Part shown: positions 24,467-33,004 of the stretch, one piece after another
How the letters are laid out: every line of letters begins with the position of its first letter
Position numbering within the stretch: position 1 is the first letter of the stretch
Assembly: GCA_013824835.1 (NCBI GenBank)
Contig: PNOM01000020.1
Span: 1 to 38,452 of the forward strand
DNA from: Syntrophus sp. (in: bacteria)
Lineage (GTDB): Bacteria > Desulfobacterota > Syntrophorhabdia > Syntrophorhabdales > Syntrophorhabdaceae
Reading direction: 5' to 3'
DNA: 38,452 nucleotides
The notes under the pieces: generated by a model
Databases searched by the model: none
What the model was told of the DNA's origin: nothing
The model's input: only the letters and a program-made list of their open reading frames with translations
Translations under genes and position numbers: made by a program

Positions 24467-25492
24467 ATGAAAAGATCCAGTGTTGTCTGTTTTATCATGC
24501 TTATTCTGTTTTCAGTGACAGGTATGTTCATTTCCCCTGTATTAGCCCAGGAAAAGGCTATTAGCCTCAGATTCTCAACCTTTTTCCCGCCCAGCCATGA
24601 GCTTGCAAAGATCACGGATCAGTGGTGTAAAGAGGTGGAAAAAAGGACAAACGGCAAGGTGAAGGTCCGTCAGTTTGCAGGCGGGACCCTCAACTCTGCG
24701 CCCCAGATGTACGACAGCGTTGTGCAGGGTGTAGTTGATTTAGGTAATCATGTCCTTGGCTATACGATGGGTAAATTCCCTCTTTCAGAGGTCCTGGACT
24801 ATCCACTCGGCTATCCGAGCGGTTCTGTTGCCACACATCTTGTGAACGAGTACTATAAGAAATTCAAGCCGAAAGAATTCGACGAAGTCAAGGTCATGTA
24901 TTTCCATGCCCAGGGCCCCGGCATTCTCCACTCGAAGAAGCCGGTCAATAAGCTTGAAGATATAAAGGGTTTAAAAATGAGGACCTTCGGATCCAATGCG
25001 GAATTCATGACTCTCCTCGGTGGCGCTCCCGTTGCCATGCCTATGGGCGATGCCTATGATGCCATTTCAAGAGGTGTTGCCGACGGTATGCTCGGTGCCT
25101 ATGAAGCTTTGCAGGGCTGGAAATTAGGCGAAGTCATCAAGTCTACCACAGAAAACTATGGTTCTGCTTATACCGCAACCTTTGTTGTTGCAATGAACAA
25201 AGGCAAGTGGAATAGTATCCCTCCGGAGCAGCAGAAGATTATCGAGCAGATCAACCAGGAATGGATCGAGAAGCAGGGAAAGACCTGGGATGCCATTGAT
25301 GAAGCGGGAAAGGCATACTCCGTAAAGAGAGGCAACAAGGTTATTAAACTCTCTGCGGAAGAACAGGCAAGGTGGGCAGCAAAGGCACAACCCCTTTATG
25401 ACAAGTACGTGAAGAAGATGAAAGAGAAGAATCTGCCGGGCGATGAGGTACTAAAATTTGCCCGTGCCTATATCAAGTCACAGGCAAAATAA
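24467..25492 (+). CDS. dctP: TRAP transporter periplasmic solute receptor (DctP family)
   Basis: The 341-residue protein has a signal peptide (CFIMLILFSVTGMFISPVLA, cleavage after VLA-QEK). The mature part is a DctP-type receptor: LRFSTFFPPSHEL, VEKRTNGKVKVRQFAGGTL, the conserved LKMRTFGSNAEFMTLLGGAP block containing the substrate carboxylate-binding Arg, then AMPMGDAYDAISRGVADGML. It captures an organic acid in the periplasm for the DctQM membrane proteins encoded next. Identity of the ligand is not readable; linkage to acyl-CoA dehydrogenases suggests a carboxylic acid. A hairpin separates it from dctQ. It is probably transcribed from the sigma54 promoter at 24413. Confidence 0.95.
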   Translation: MKRSSVVCFIMLILFSVTGMFISPVLAQEKAISLRFSTFFPPSHELAKITDQWCKEVEKRTNGKVKVRQFAGGTLNSAPQMYDSVVQGVVDLGNHVLGYTMGKFPLSEVLDYPLGYPSGSVATHLVNEYYKKFKPKEFDEVKVMYFHAQGPGILHSKKPVNKLEDIKGLKMRTFGSNAEFMTLLGGAPVAMPMGDAYDAISRGVADGMLGAYEALQGWKLGEVIKSTTENYGSAYTATFVVAMNKGKWNSIPPEQQKIIEQINQEWIEKQGKTWDAIDEAGKAYSVKRGNKVIKLSAEEQARWAAKAQPLYDKYVKKMKEKNLPGDEVLKFARAYIKSQAK

Positions 25493-25516
25493 GGTTTAGA
25501 TTTGTCGGTTATGCGG

Positions 25517-25545
25517 ATGCCGGGGACCCTGAAAGTCCCCGGCAT
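25517..25545 (+). other. Intercistronic 11-bp hairpin between dctP and dctQ
   Basis: ATGCCGGGGAC (25517-25527) and GTCCCCGGCAT (25535-25545) form a perfect GC-rich stem with loop CCTGAAA, starting 24 bases after the dctP stop and ending just before the dctQ ribosome binding site. No T-tract follows, so it fits an mRNA-stabilising or attenuating structure that raises binding-protein levels over membrane proteins. Confidence 0.7.
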
Positions 25546-25561
25546 TATCACAGGAGGATAC

Positions 25562-26050
25562 ATGAGCGCGTTTGTTTCAATCATCAAACGAATTAATATC
25601 TGGATGAATACAGTAGCCGAGGCTGTTCTCTTTATTATGATGATGCTCACCGTGGTTGATGTCATATTGAGGCTTTTTGGCAAACCACTTGTGGGAACGT
25701 ACGAACTTGTTGCTGTCGCAGGCGCTATAGTCGTTGCGTTTGCAGTCCCTCAGACATCATGGGAACGAGGGCATATCTTTGTTGACTTTATGATAGAAAA
25801 ACGCTCTGAGACGGTACGGAACACCATTTTTATCTGCACAAGAGTCGTAGGTATAATTTTATGGGCCCTCCTTTCGTACAATCTTTTCAAGAAGGGATTG
25901 CATCTCTATAAAACCGGAGAGGTTTCTCTGACACTCCATCTACCCTATTACCCTGCAGCGTATAGTCTTGCGTTCTGTTTTTTTATACAGTGTTTCTCTC
26001 TTGTGACCGATATTTGCAGAATTTTTATTAAAAGTGGAGAACAAGCATGA
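25562..26050 (+). CDS. dctQ: TRAP transporter small permease (DctQ family)
   Basis: I place the start at 25562, where AGGAGG lies five bases upstream, not at earlier in-frame codons inside the preceding hairpin. The 162-residue protein has four predicted membrane helices: VAEAVLFIMMMLTVVDVILR, ELVAVAGAIVVAFAVPQTSW, a third near VVGIILWALLSYNLF and a fourth near AAYSLAFCFFIQCFS. The family feature WERGHIFVDF after helix 2 is clear. DctQ forms the permease with DctM for sodium-driven uptake of acids. It overlaps dctM by four bases. Confidence 0.92.
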   Translation: MSAFVSIIKRINIWMNTVAEAVLFIMMMLTVVDVILRLFGKPLVGTYELVAVAGAIVVAFAVPQTSWERGHIFVDFMIEKRSETVRNTIFICTRVVGIILWALLSYNLFKKGLHLYKTGEVSLTLHLPYYPAAYSLAFCFFIQCFSLVTDICRIFIKSGEQA

Positions 26051-27348
26051 ATGAAATAGCTTTCGGTGTTCTTGGACTTATTCTTTTATTAGGACTCTTC
26101 CTGACCGGTATGGAGATGGCTGTTGCAATGGCTGTCATCGGTTTTGTGGGATATGGAGTGCTGGTCTCCCCCAACGCTGCCATGAATATCCTGGCAAATG
26201 ATTTTTATGATTCACTCGAATCGTATTCCCTCACCGTAGTGCCTCTATTTGTGCTGATGGGGCAGCTTGCCTTCAATGCCGGTATTGCGAGACGTCTCTA
26301 TGACAGCGCTCATAGATTTCTTGGTCACATCCCCGGCGGGTTGGCGCTGGCTACCGTTGCGGGAGCAACTATCTTTAAGGCCATATGCGGATCAATTGTT
26401 GCCACATGCGCAACCTTTGCGAGCGTTGCAGTTCCTGAAATGGACAGATACGGTTATGCAAAGAAGCTGTCTACAGGTATTGTAGCCACCGTGGGGACTC
26501 TTGGCGTTCTTATTCCACCCAGCGTGGTCCTGATACTCCTTGGCATCATTACCCAGCAATCCATAGGAAGACTTTTTCTCGCCGGGATGGTCCCCGGTTT
26601 GATGCTCGCATCATCTTTTGTAGTTGTTATCCTGGGATGGGCCCGTATAAATCCCACGATAGGGCCGGCAAGCGAGAAGTATTCATGGAAGGAACGGATG
26701 GTTACACTCCCTGCGGTTATGTGGCCTGTTATTATTTTTCTGATAATTATCGGTGGACTGATGAACGGGTTTTTTACCCCCACAGAAGCGGGAAGTATCG
26801 GCACCTTTGCAGTGCTCCTTCTCTGTGTTCTGAAAAGGGATATCAATTATAAGGGAGTCAGAAAATCACTCCAGGAGGCATTAAGGACATCCTGTATGGT
26901 ACTCATGCTTGTTGCCGCCTCTGCGATTCTCGGTCATTTTATCGCTATCACGAATATACCTGATAACGTAGCGCAATGGGCGGTTAACCTGCCTCTTCAC
27001 CGCCACATCATAATGAGCCTCATATTTCTCATCTATCTTTTTGGAGGATCATTCATCGATGACCTTGCGTTCATGATCCTTGCCACACCAATATTTTTCC
27101 CGGCCATTATGCAATTGGGATACGATCCTATATGGGCCTGTATCATGGTTTCTATGACCGTCTGTATCGGCTCTGTAATCCCTCCTGTGGCCATGCCTGT
27201 TTTTGTGGTAAAGAATATCACAAAGGTTCCGATGAGTGTGATCTACAGCGGAGTTTATCCATTCCTGATTTCATTAGTCTTCTGTGTTATACTGATGTTT
27301 ATATTCCCCGGGTTGGTAACTTACCTTCCTTCGGTTTTGATGAAGTAG
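26047..27348 (+). CDS. dctM: TRAP transporter large permease (DctM family)
   Basis: The 433-residue protein is a very hydrophobic DctM permease with many membrane segments. Family hallmarks: VPLFVLMGQLAFNAGIARRL at about 65-84, GATIFKAICGSIVATCATF, GTLGVLIPPSVVLILLGI, FFTPTEAGSIGTFAVLLL, GGSFIDDLAFMILATPIFFP and the late IGSVIPPVAMPVFVVKNI. It is the transport subunit of the TRAP system. It overlaps dctQ by four bases and is the last transporter gene. A 244-base gap without a recognisable gene separates it from the first acyl-CoA dehydrogenase. Confidence 0.95.
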   Translation: MNEIAFGVLGLILLLGLFLTGMEMAVAMAVIGFVGYGVLVSPNAAMNILANDFYDSLESYSLTVVPLFVLMGQLAFNAGIARRLYDSAHRFLGHIPGGLALATVAGATIFKAICGSIVATCATFASVAVPEMDRYGYAKKLSTGIVATVGTLGVLIPPSVVLILLGIITQQSIGRLFLAGMVPGLMLASSFVVVILGWARINPTIGPASEKYSWKERMVTLPAVMWPVIIFLIIIGGLMNGFFTPTEAGSIGTFAVLLLCVLKRDINYKGVRKSLQEALRTSCMVLMLVAASAILGHFIAITNIPDNVAQWAVNLPLHRHIIMSLIFLIYLFGGSFIDDLAFMILATPIFFPAIMQLGYDPIWACIMVSMTVCIGSVIPPVAMPVFVVKNITKVPMSVIYSGVYPFLISLVFCVILMFIFPGLVTYLPSVLMK

Positions 27349-27592
27349 AGGGGGCAGGGCGAAACACAATATCAGTGTAATACCGATGGGGCAAAAGGAA
27401 ACAAATGTATCATCATGCAAGCGTCTCCCTGTTGCCTGCCCGCCTGTGCGAGCAAAAACTACTGGTTTTATCAAGTAGTTTTATGGCACATATACTATGT
27501 AGATAGTGAAGTGGATTGTACGAACCGATGTTGCGAAAAAATCATTGCGAATACGTTTTGTTATAAGCGTTCATTGAAAAGGAGAGAGGAAT

Positions 27593-28747
27593 ATGCCGCT
27601 ATTTGAAGACACACGAGACGAAAGGGATTTCAGGCTGGCTTTGAAGAAGTTTATTGCCAGAGAGATGACCCCCTACCGCGAGGAATGGGATAAGAACAGG
27701 GGCGTTCCCCGTGAGGCATGGAAGAAGATGGGCAACCAGGGTTTTCTCTGTTCCTGGCTTCCCGAGGAGTATGGCGGGTCCGGTGTTGACTTTAAGTATT
27801 CCGTTATAGTCGGCCAGGAACTGATCAGAGGCGATGCCATGGGCATAGGTGTGCCTAATCACCAGGATGTTGCAGTGCCTTACATCTATTCTTTCGGCTC
27901 AGAAGAACTGAAAAAGAAACTCCTTCCCGGCTGCGCTTCAGGAGATATAATCGCCTGTCTCTGCGTAACCGAGCCAAACACAGGCTCCGATGCAGCAGCT
28001 ATCAGGACAAAGGCGGTAAGGGATGGAGACTATTATATTCTTAACGGGCAGAAGACGTTCATTACCAACGGAACTTTTGCAGATGCCATGGTAGTGCTCT
28101 GCAAGGTAGACTCTCCCGGGAGCACGGGGAAAAACATCAGTTTGCTGGTGGTGGAGGGGGAGAGCCTCAAGAATGTAAAACGTCGCCAGCTTGAAAAAAT
28201 GGGACGACACGCCACAGACACTACCGAGATTTTCTTCGAAGACTGCAAGGTCCCTGTGGGAAACCTTCTTGGCGAGGAGGGGGCAGGGTTCAAGTATACG
28301 ATGCAGAAGTTCAATCAGGAGAGACTGGAGGTCTGTATAAAGTGCCAGACCTACGCAGAGGAATGTTTCAAGGAGGCTCTCGAATATGCAAAAGTCCGCG
28401 AGGCTTTCGGGAAGCCTATCGGGAATTTCGAGCACATTTCTTTTGAGCTCGCTGAAATGGCCACGGATGTGGAGATCGGCAGCACATTTCTGCAGACCTG
28501 CGTTGAGGAGTTTGTAAGAGGGGAAGAAATTACCAAGAAGGTATCTATGGCAAAGGCATGGCTCGCCGAGATGGCGAATAGGGTTGCCTACAAAGCGGTT
28601 CAGATTCATGGTGGATATGGCTATATGGCAGAATACCGAATCTGCCGTCTCTATCAGGACGTCCGCGTCCTTCCCATTTTTGCCGGAACCACAGAGATTA
28701 TGAAGGTCATAATTGCCCGTCAATTGGGCTTAAAGCCGATCTTTTAG
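27593..28747 (+). CDS. Acyl-CoA dehydrogenase, LCAD/IVD-like catalytic layout (left arm)
   Basis: The 384-residue flavoprotein has both acyl-CoA dehydrogenase signatures, CVTEPNTGSD at about 124-133 and QIHGGYGYMAEYRICRLYQD at about 337-356. At the position of the usual C-terminal catalytic Glu (YEGT in medium-chain enzymes) it reads FAGT (Ala364). A Glu lies instead in FNQERL (Glu243), the helix position used by isovaleryl-CoA and long-chain enzymes, so that is the probable base. It would introduce a C=C bond alpha-beta to a CoA thioester, passing electrons to ETF; the substrate is unknown. AGGAGAGAGG precedes the ATG. It is closely related to the protein encoded at 31763-32977. A strong terminator follows. 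Confidence 0.93.
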   Translation: MPLFEDTRDERDFRLALKKFIAREMTPYREEWDKNRGVPREAWKKMGNQGFLCSWLPEEYGGSGVDFKYSVIVGQELIRGDAMGIGVPNHQDVAVPYIYSFGSEELKKKLLPGCASGDIIACLCVTEPNTGSDAAAIRTKAVRDGDYYILNGQKTFITNGTFADAMVVLCKVDSPGSTGKNISLLVVEGESLKNVKRRQLEKMGRHATDTTEIFFEDCKVPVGNLLGEEGAGFKYTMQKFNQERLEVCIKCQTYAEECFKEALEYAKVREAFGKPIGNFEHISFELAEMATDVEIGSTFLQTCVEEFVRGEEITKKVSMAKAWLAEMANRVAYKAVQIHGGYGYMAEYRICRLYQDVRVLPIFAGTTEIMKVIIARQLGLKPIF

Positions 28748-28775
28748 ATTTTAAATCAGGGAATCGACGTTCTCA

Positions 28776-28835
28776 TGTCAGGAACAAAATGCCCTTCCAC
28801 GGCAAAACCCGTGGAAGGGCATTTTGTTCCTGACA
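28776..28835. terminator. Long bidirectional terminator (27-bp perfect inverted repeat)
   Basis: The arms at 28776-28802 and 28809-28835 are exact reverse complements with a six-base loop CAAAAC. The GC-rich inner part (GCCCTTCCACGG) is flanked by AAAAT on the left and ATTTTGTT on the right, the layout of a two-way intrinsic terminator. Confidence 0.85.
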
Positions 28836-29027
28836 GGTCTACCATAGTACTACCCAGGGTGTTTTTGATAAGGCCATAGCGGTATGCGTTTGAAATTGCA
28901 GTAAAAGGGTATAATGAAGCAATGCAACTTCACGGCTGTTATGGTATGATGAGTGTGTATAAAATAAGGATGCTGTACAAGAATGAGATTGCGTGAAGAA
29001 AAGGGGGCTTCACCGGGAGGTTAAATA

Positions 29028-30173
29028 ATGGATCTTACATCTGAACAAAAGGATATTGTAAGGGCTGCTCGGGAGTTTGCAGAGGGTGAGTTTAGGGACA
29101 GGGCAAAGGAGTTTGACGAGAAAGAAGAGTTCGATATGGCAATATGGAAGCTGGCCGCAGAGAACGGATTTATAGGCTGTTTTATCGAGGAGGAATATGG
29201 AGGCATGGGCCTCGGATTTCTTGAACACAGCCTCATCACTGAGCAGTTGTGGCGCGTTGATCCCGGCTGCGGCCAGGCTCTTTGTGCTCTCAGTTTCGGT
29301 TCAGAGATGATACAAACCTTTGGAACGGAAGAACAAAAGAAGAAATATCTCCCTCCTGTCCCCGCTGGCGAGGCGATTATGGCGACCGCGATTACCGAGC
29401 CTGATGCGGGCAGCGACGTGACCATGGTTAAGACCAGGGCCGAGAAAAGGGGCGACACGTATGTAATCAACGGGTCAAAAATGTTTATCACCAACGGCTG
29501 TACCGCGCACTACATGCTGGTATATGCTATTACAAACCCCGAGGAGAGGAACTCCCACAACAGGGCGAGCGTTATCCTGGTAGAAACCTCCAGGCCCGGA
29601 TTCGAGGCGATCAAGATACACGGCAAAATGGGTATTCGGGCATCGAATACGGCTGAAGTTAATTTCAACAACGTTGAAGTGCCTGTCGAGAATCTTATCG
29701 GGAAGGAGGGCCGGGGATTTTATCAGTTAATGGATTTTTTTAATATGACAAGAAATCATGTGGCAGCACAGGGTGTGGGTGTGGCCCAGGGAGCGCTTGA
29801 AATGGCCATTTCTCATGTGAAAAAGAGGAAAGCCTTTGGAGGGTCTCTTTCCAAATTGCAGGGAGTTCAGTTCAAGCTTGCTGAAATGGCAACAAGGATT
29901 GAGGCATCCAGGAGCCTCTATTGGCGGGCAGCGTGGCTCCTGGATCACGGAAAGCTCGATCCTGCGCTCGTCTCTATGGCCAAGTGGTTTGCGGGAGAGA
30001 CGGCGGTGTATGTGGTGAACGAGGCGCTCCAGCTTCATGGAGGCTACGGATATATCGCCGAGTACGACATTCAGAGGTTTTACAGGGATGCAAAAATAGT
30101 GGAAATATATGAGGGTTCCAAGGAAGTTGAAAAGGCTGTAATTGCAAGTGAACTTCTCAAGAGGATATTTTAG
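29028..30173 (+). CDS. Acyl-CoA dehydrogenase, SCAD/MCAD-like catalytic layout (left arm)
   Basis: The 381-residue protein carries AITEPDAGSD (about 121-130) and QLHGGYGYIAEYDIQRFYRD (about 335-354). The canonical catalytic base is present as Glu362 in EIYEGSKEVEK, and the mid-protein position that holds Glu in the neighbouring enzyme reads NMTRNH. It is therefore of the short/medium-chain or cyclic-acyl type. Aromatic-degrading syntrophs use such enzymes on cyclohexane- or benzylsuccinyl-type CoA esters, but nothing in the sequence fixes the substrate. GGGAGG precedes the ATG. It is separated from the previous dehydrogenase by a terminator, so it has its own promoter; a TATAAT near 28911 is a candidate without a clear -35. 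Its paralogue is at 37102-38241. Confidence 0.93.
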   Translation: MDLTSEQKDIVRAAREFAEGEFRDRAKEFDEKEEFDMAIWKLAAENGFIGCFIEEEYGGMGLGFLEHSLITEQLWRVDPGCGQALCALSFGSEMIQTFGTEEQKKKYLPPVPAGEAIMATAITEPDAGSDVTMVKTRAEKRGDTYVINGSKMFITNGCTAHYMLVYAITNPEERNSHNRASVILVETSRPGFEAIKIHGKMGIRASNTAEVNFNNVEVPVENLIGKEGRGFYQLMDFFNMTRNHVAAQGVGVAQGALEMAISHVKKRKAFGGSLSKLQGVQFKLAEMATRIEASRSLYWRAAWLLDHGKLDPALVSMAKWFAGETAVYVVNEALQLHGGYGYIAEYDIQRFYRDAKIVEIYEGSKEVEKAVIASELLKRIF

Positions 30174-30183
30174 GATCAACTAA

Positions 30184-30232
30184 GGGGGGTTGAGGCTGAG
30201 GCAAATACACCCGACTTCAACCCTCCTCAGCC
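30184..30232 (+). terminator. Overlapping stems after the acyl-CoA dehydrogenase gene
   Basis: GGGTTGA (30187-30193) can pair with TCAACCC (30217-30223), and GGCTGAGG (30194-30201) with CCTCAGCC (30225-30232), which is followed by TTATTT. The second stem can act as a terminator; the A-B-A'-B' order also permits a pseudoknot. Confidence 0.45.
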
Positions 30233-30304
30233 TTATTTCGCCCTCACCCGGAACCTTCTTTAAGTAGTAGTGATACCAAATTGCTCTCATACATTAGACT
30301 AATT

Positions 30305-30431
30305 CCAATTCTAATTCAAGTCATTGCGAGGAGCGTAGCGACGTGGCAATCTAAGGTATTGAGACGGAGATTGCTTCGCTTTGCTCGCAATGACATTTGG
30401 CATAATATATACACTATTGAATTAGAATTGG
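30305..30431 (+). repeat. MITE-like palindromic repeat, copy 2, with 15-bp terminal inverted repeats
   Basis: A 127-bp element bounded by perfect inverted ends CCAATTCTAATTCAA (30305-30319) and TTGAATTAGAATTGG (30417-30431). Inside are TCATTGCGAGGAGCGTAGCG and its near-complement GCTTCGCTTTGCTCGCAATG, a widely seen type of palindromic core. A short ACTAA occurs on both flanks (30298-30302 and 30432-30436), perhaps a target duplication. There is no coding capacity. It is an inverted match of copy 1 at 24083. The rest of the 30174-30878 gap holds hairpins but no gene that I can support. Confidence 0.85.
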
Positions 30432-30561
30432 ACTAACAAATTGATTGGTAATTTTTGCATCTGCTGTTGGCGCAAATAAGTGCACAGGACAGGTTTGGTC
30501 AGAGACGCTTATTCTTCCGTATGCACGGTTTTCGTATCGCTATACGCTGGTTTAAGGGGGT

Positions 30562-30587
30562 GAAGGGGGCGGGGGTTTGCCCCCTTC
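30562..30587 (+). other. 9-bp GC-rich hairpin in the intergenic gap
   Basis: GAAGGGGGC (30562-30570) and GCCCCCTTC (30579-30587) pair perfectly over an eight-base loop GGGGGTTT. It may be a terminator remnant or a short repeat; no U-tract follows. Confidence 0.45.
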
Positions 30588-30878
30588 TATGAAAAGGGTT
30601 CCGAAGGAAAAACATGGATGCAACATTTTTATGGAACCCCCTTTATGGCTCATTACAATCCTCTCTGTCGGTCTTGCGTGACATTGAGGTTTACAATCTC
30701 TAATAATATAATAGCAATTATTGTGCCAGAAAAATCAAGAGGTGCTACGCAAAAATGTCCTGCAATATCAACCTTTTGCGAGAACAGAATAGAAGGGGGC
30801 CGTGATGGCAATGGACCAAAAAGGGGCATATGTATCGTAATTATACACTGTCTATATATTGGTCAGCTCGTTCACAGT

Positions 30879-31511
30879 TTACTTGCGCGGATTTTTTGCC
30901 ATACCATACAGGATGGCATCACGGTAGGTTCTCGCCATGGCTGTCCCGTCAATATCCTTTCTGTGTATGTACCATTGGAGCAGTATGCCGCTATGAAAAG
31001 CGATAATAATATGGGCATTCATGATAATGTCGTATTCTTCGGGGAAGAAGCCTTCATCTTTGCCTTTTGTTAGGAGTGATTCAATAAAAGCGAGATACTT
31101 GCTCAGTACCCCCTTGATTCTTATCTCCGCCGGGGAATTACTTCCCGCCATTTCTGCGGCAAGGTGGACAAAGAGGACGCAAAATTCCCCGTTACTGCGC
31201 GCATATTCATTGATATATTTATGATATTCCCTGAAAATAGATACAAAGTCCGTGGTTAGAGAATTTATATATTCGTAGAGTTTTTGAAGGAATTCCTCAT
31301 CATATTTGTCGATAATCGTTTCCAGGAGTTCATCTTTGCTGATAAAATGCCAGTAAAAGGCCCCCTTGGTAATCCCCAGGACATCAGTGATATGCTGAAT
31401 CGCTGTGCCCTTGAAGCCCTTCCTTAGAAACAAGCGGATACTTTCATTTACAATCCGTTCCTTCATGGTTGCAACAGGATTGTCGTTTTCTTCAGCAATG
31501 ATCTTGCGCAT
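30879..31511 (-). CDS. TetR-family transcriptional regulator (first)
   Basis: The N-terminal TetR helix-turn-helix is clear: IVNESIRLFLRKGFKGTAIQ, HITDVLGITKGAFYWHFISK, then DELLETIIDKYDEEF; the C-terminal ligand domain is about 140 residues. I choose ATG 31511 (210 residues), preceded closely by AGGAG; a longer frame begins at a TTG at 31571 and a shorter start at 31466 lacks a ribosome binding site. Regulators next to acyl-CoA dehydrogenases commonly bind acyl-CoA, which is inferred here. It lies between the two arms of the mirrored cluster. An AT-rich inverted repeat just upstream may be its own operator. Confidence 0.88.
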   Translation of the reverse strand: MRKIIAEENDNPVATMKERIVNESIRLFLRKGFKGTAIQHITDVLGITKGAFYWHFISKDELLETIIDKYDEEFLQKLYEYINSLTTDFVSIFREYHKYINEYARSNGEFCVLFVHLAAEMAGSNSPAEIRIKGVLSKYLAFIESLLTKGKDEGFFPEEYDIIMNAHIIIAFHSGILLQWYIHRKDIDGTAMARTYRDAILYGMAKNPRK

Positions 31512-31556
31512 ATTCTCCTGACTGAATGTTTGGTATGGCATCATTGTAGCAGGGAG

Positions 31557-31583
31557 TAATAAATAACTCAATGTAATTTATTA
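31557..31583. promoter_or_regulatory. Possible operator of the first TetR gene
   Basis: TAATAAAT (31557-31564) and ATTTATTA (31576-31583) are inverted over an 11-base centre, 46 bases upstream of the chosen TetR start. The AT-rich makeup makes chance plausible. Confidence 0.3.
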
Positions 31584-31699
31584 TTTTAAATGCTATGGAA
31601 CTTCTCCGCCTCTCTCCACCCAGGATATAAACTGACAAGGACACCAAATTGTCATTCGATATGTCTTTCCATTTCATCATGCCCCCCTCCTGTGGCGAT

Positions 31700-31724
31700 C
31701 CTCGCCCGTAGCGAACGGGCGAGG
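31700..31724. other. 10-bp hairpin downstream of the minus-strand dehydrogenase
   Basis: CCTCGCCCGT (31700-31709) and ACGGGCGAGG (31715-31724) pair perfectly with loop AGCGA, 39 bases beyond the end of the dehydrogenase gene. It is likely part of its 3' end or a terminator without a clear T-tract. Confidence 0.5.
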
Positions 31725-31762
31725 GAATTTGCAATGCAACTTGACCGGAAAAATGCCTGCTT

Positions 31763-32977
31763 TTACACTGTAATGCCGAGACTCCTCGCTATGATGAGTT
31801 TCATAATCTCGGTAGTGCCTGCAAAGATCGACAAAGATCGTGCGTCACGAAAGAGACGGCAGATGCGGTACTCTTCCATGTAGCCATAGCCCCCGTGGAG
31901 CTGAAGAGCCTGATAGGCCACCCTGTTCACCATCTCGCCGAGAAATGCCTTGGCCATAGAGACCTTTGTGTTTATATTCTCCCCTCTTACGAAACCATCC
32001 ACGAGACTGTTAAGAAAAGTCCTCCCCATCTCAACATCTATGGCCATTTCCGCGATCTTGAACGCATTGTACTGATGGTTGGCTACGGGCTTCCCGAAGA
32101 CTTCCCGAACCTGTGCATACTTGAGCCCCTCCTTGAAACACTCTTCAGCCATGGCCTGGCACTTGACCGCTACTTCGAGTCTTTCCCGGGCAAGCTTCTC
32201 CATCATGTATTTGAAACCCATACCTTTTTCACCAAGGAGATTCGAGGCAGGTACCCGCACATCCTGAAAAGCCAGCTCTGCCGTGTCCTGCATATGGTAA
32301 CCCATTTTTTCGAGCTTACGACTCCGCACGAGACCCGGCGTATCCCCTTCAACCACAATAAGGCTGATGCTCTTCCCGGGCATGGCATCGGGAATCTTGC
32401 AGGCCACGATAATGATGTCTGCCACCATGCCGTTAGTGATGAACGTCTTTGACCCATTGATGATGTAGTGGTCCCCGTCCCGGACAGCCTTTGTTCTGAG
32501 TGACGCAAGGTCAGAACCGGCATCCGGCTCGGTAAGGGCGATGGCGCATATAGCCTCCCCTGTACAGGTCTTCGGCAGAAGCCTCTGTTTCAGCTCTTCC
32601 GTGCCATATGAGTAAAGATAAGGTGTTGCCACGTCGCTATGAAGGGGGACGCCTACGCCGAAGCCGTCGCCTCTTATCAGTTCCTCGTTGATCACCACCA
32701 GGGAATACCGGATATCGACCCCTAATCCGCCATACTCTTCCGGCAGCCAAGGACACAGGAAACCCTGGGCACCCATCTTTCTCCAGAGCTCTCTGGGCAC
32801 CGCTCTGTTATGTTCCCACTCTTCCACATGAGGGGTTATCTCCCGGGCGACAAACTTCCTGAATACCTTCCTGAAATCATCAAGCTCCTGATCGGATACA
32901 GACAAACTACCCACTTCCTCTCTCTGGTACGCGGTATTCCCCGCGATCGGGGCCACTGCAAGTTCTGCTTGTCTCAT
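31763..32977 (-). CDS. Acyl-CoA dehydrogenase, LCAD/IVD-like catalytic layout (right arm)
   Basis: The 404-residue protein is a close paralogue of the 27593-28747 product, with an extra N-terminal stretch of about 25 residues. Signatures are ALTEPDAGSD and QLHGGYGYMEEYRICRLFRD. The C-terminal active-site position is again Ala (Ala386 in SIFAGTTEIMK), while LARERLEV supplies Glu265 as the likely base. The shared KCQ.MAEECFKE.L.YA.VRE.FGKP segment shows common descent with the left-arm enzyme. AGGAGG precedes the ATG with good spacing. TetR-type operators at 33005 and 33137 lie upstream, so it is very likely controlled by the TetR encoded at 33262-33912. Confidence 0.93.
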   Translation of the reverse strand: MRQAELAVAPIAGNTAYQREEVGSLSVSDQELDDFRKVFRKFVAREITPHVEEWEHNRAVPRELWRKMGAQGFLCPWLPEEYGGLGVDIRYSLVVINEELIRGDGFGVGVPLHSDVATPYLYSYGTEELKQRLLPKTCTGEAICAIALTEPDAGSDLASLRTKAVRDGDHYIINGSKTFITNGMVADIIIVACKIPDAMPGKSISLIVVEGDTPGLVRSRKLEKMGYHMQDTAELAFQDVRVPASNLLGEKGMGFKYMMEKLARERLEVAVKCQAMAEECFKEGLKYAQVREVFGKPVANHQYNAFKIAEMAIDVEMGRTFLNSLVDGFVRGENINTKVSMAKAFLGEMVNRVAYQALQLHGGYGYMEEYRICRLFRDARSLSIFAGTTEIMKLIIARSLGITV

Positions 32978-33004
32978 ATATCTCTACCTCCTTTAATTAA
33001 TGGG

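Noticed and set aside
27484-27499. TGGCAC before the first dehydrogenase gene, a possible sigma54 -24 element
   Set aside because: The bases at the -12 position read AT instead of GC at the required spacing.
27415-27606. 63-codon Cys-rich plus-strand frame before the first dehydrogenase gene
   Set aside because: It runs into the start and ribosome binding site of the dehydrogenase, has no ribosome binding site of its own, and its Cys residues show no repeated spacing.
30618-31073. 151-codon plus-strand open frame
   Set aside because: More than a third of it is antisense to the TetR gene and the remainder has no protein-like features or ribosome binding site.
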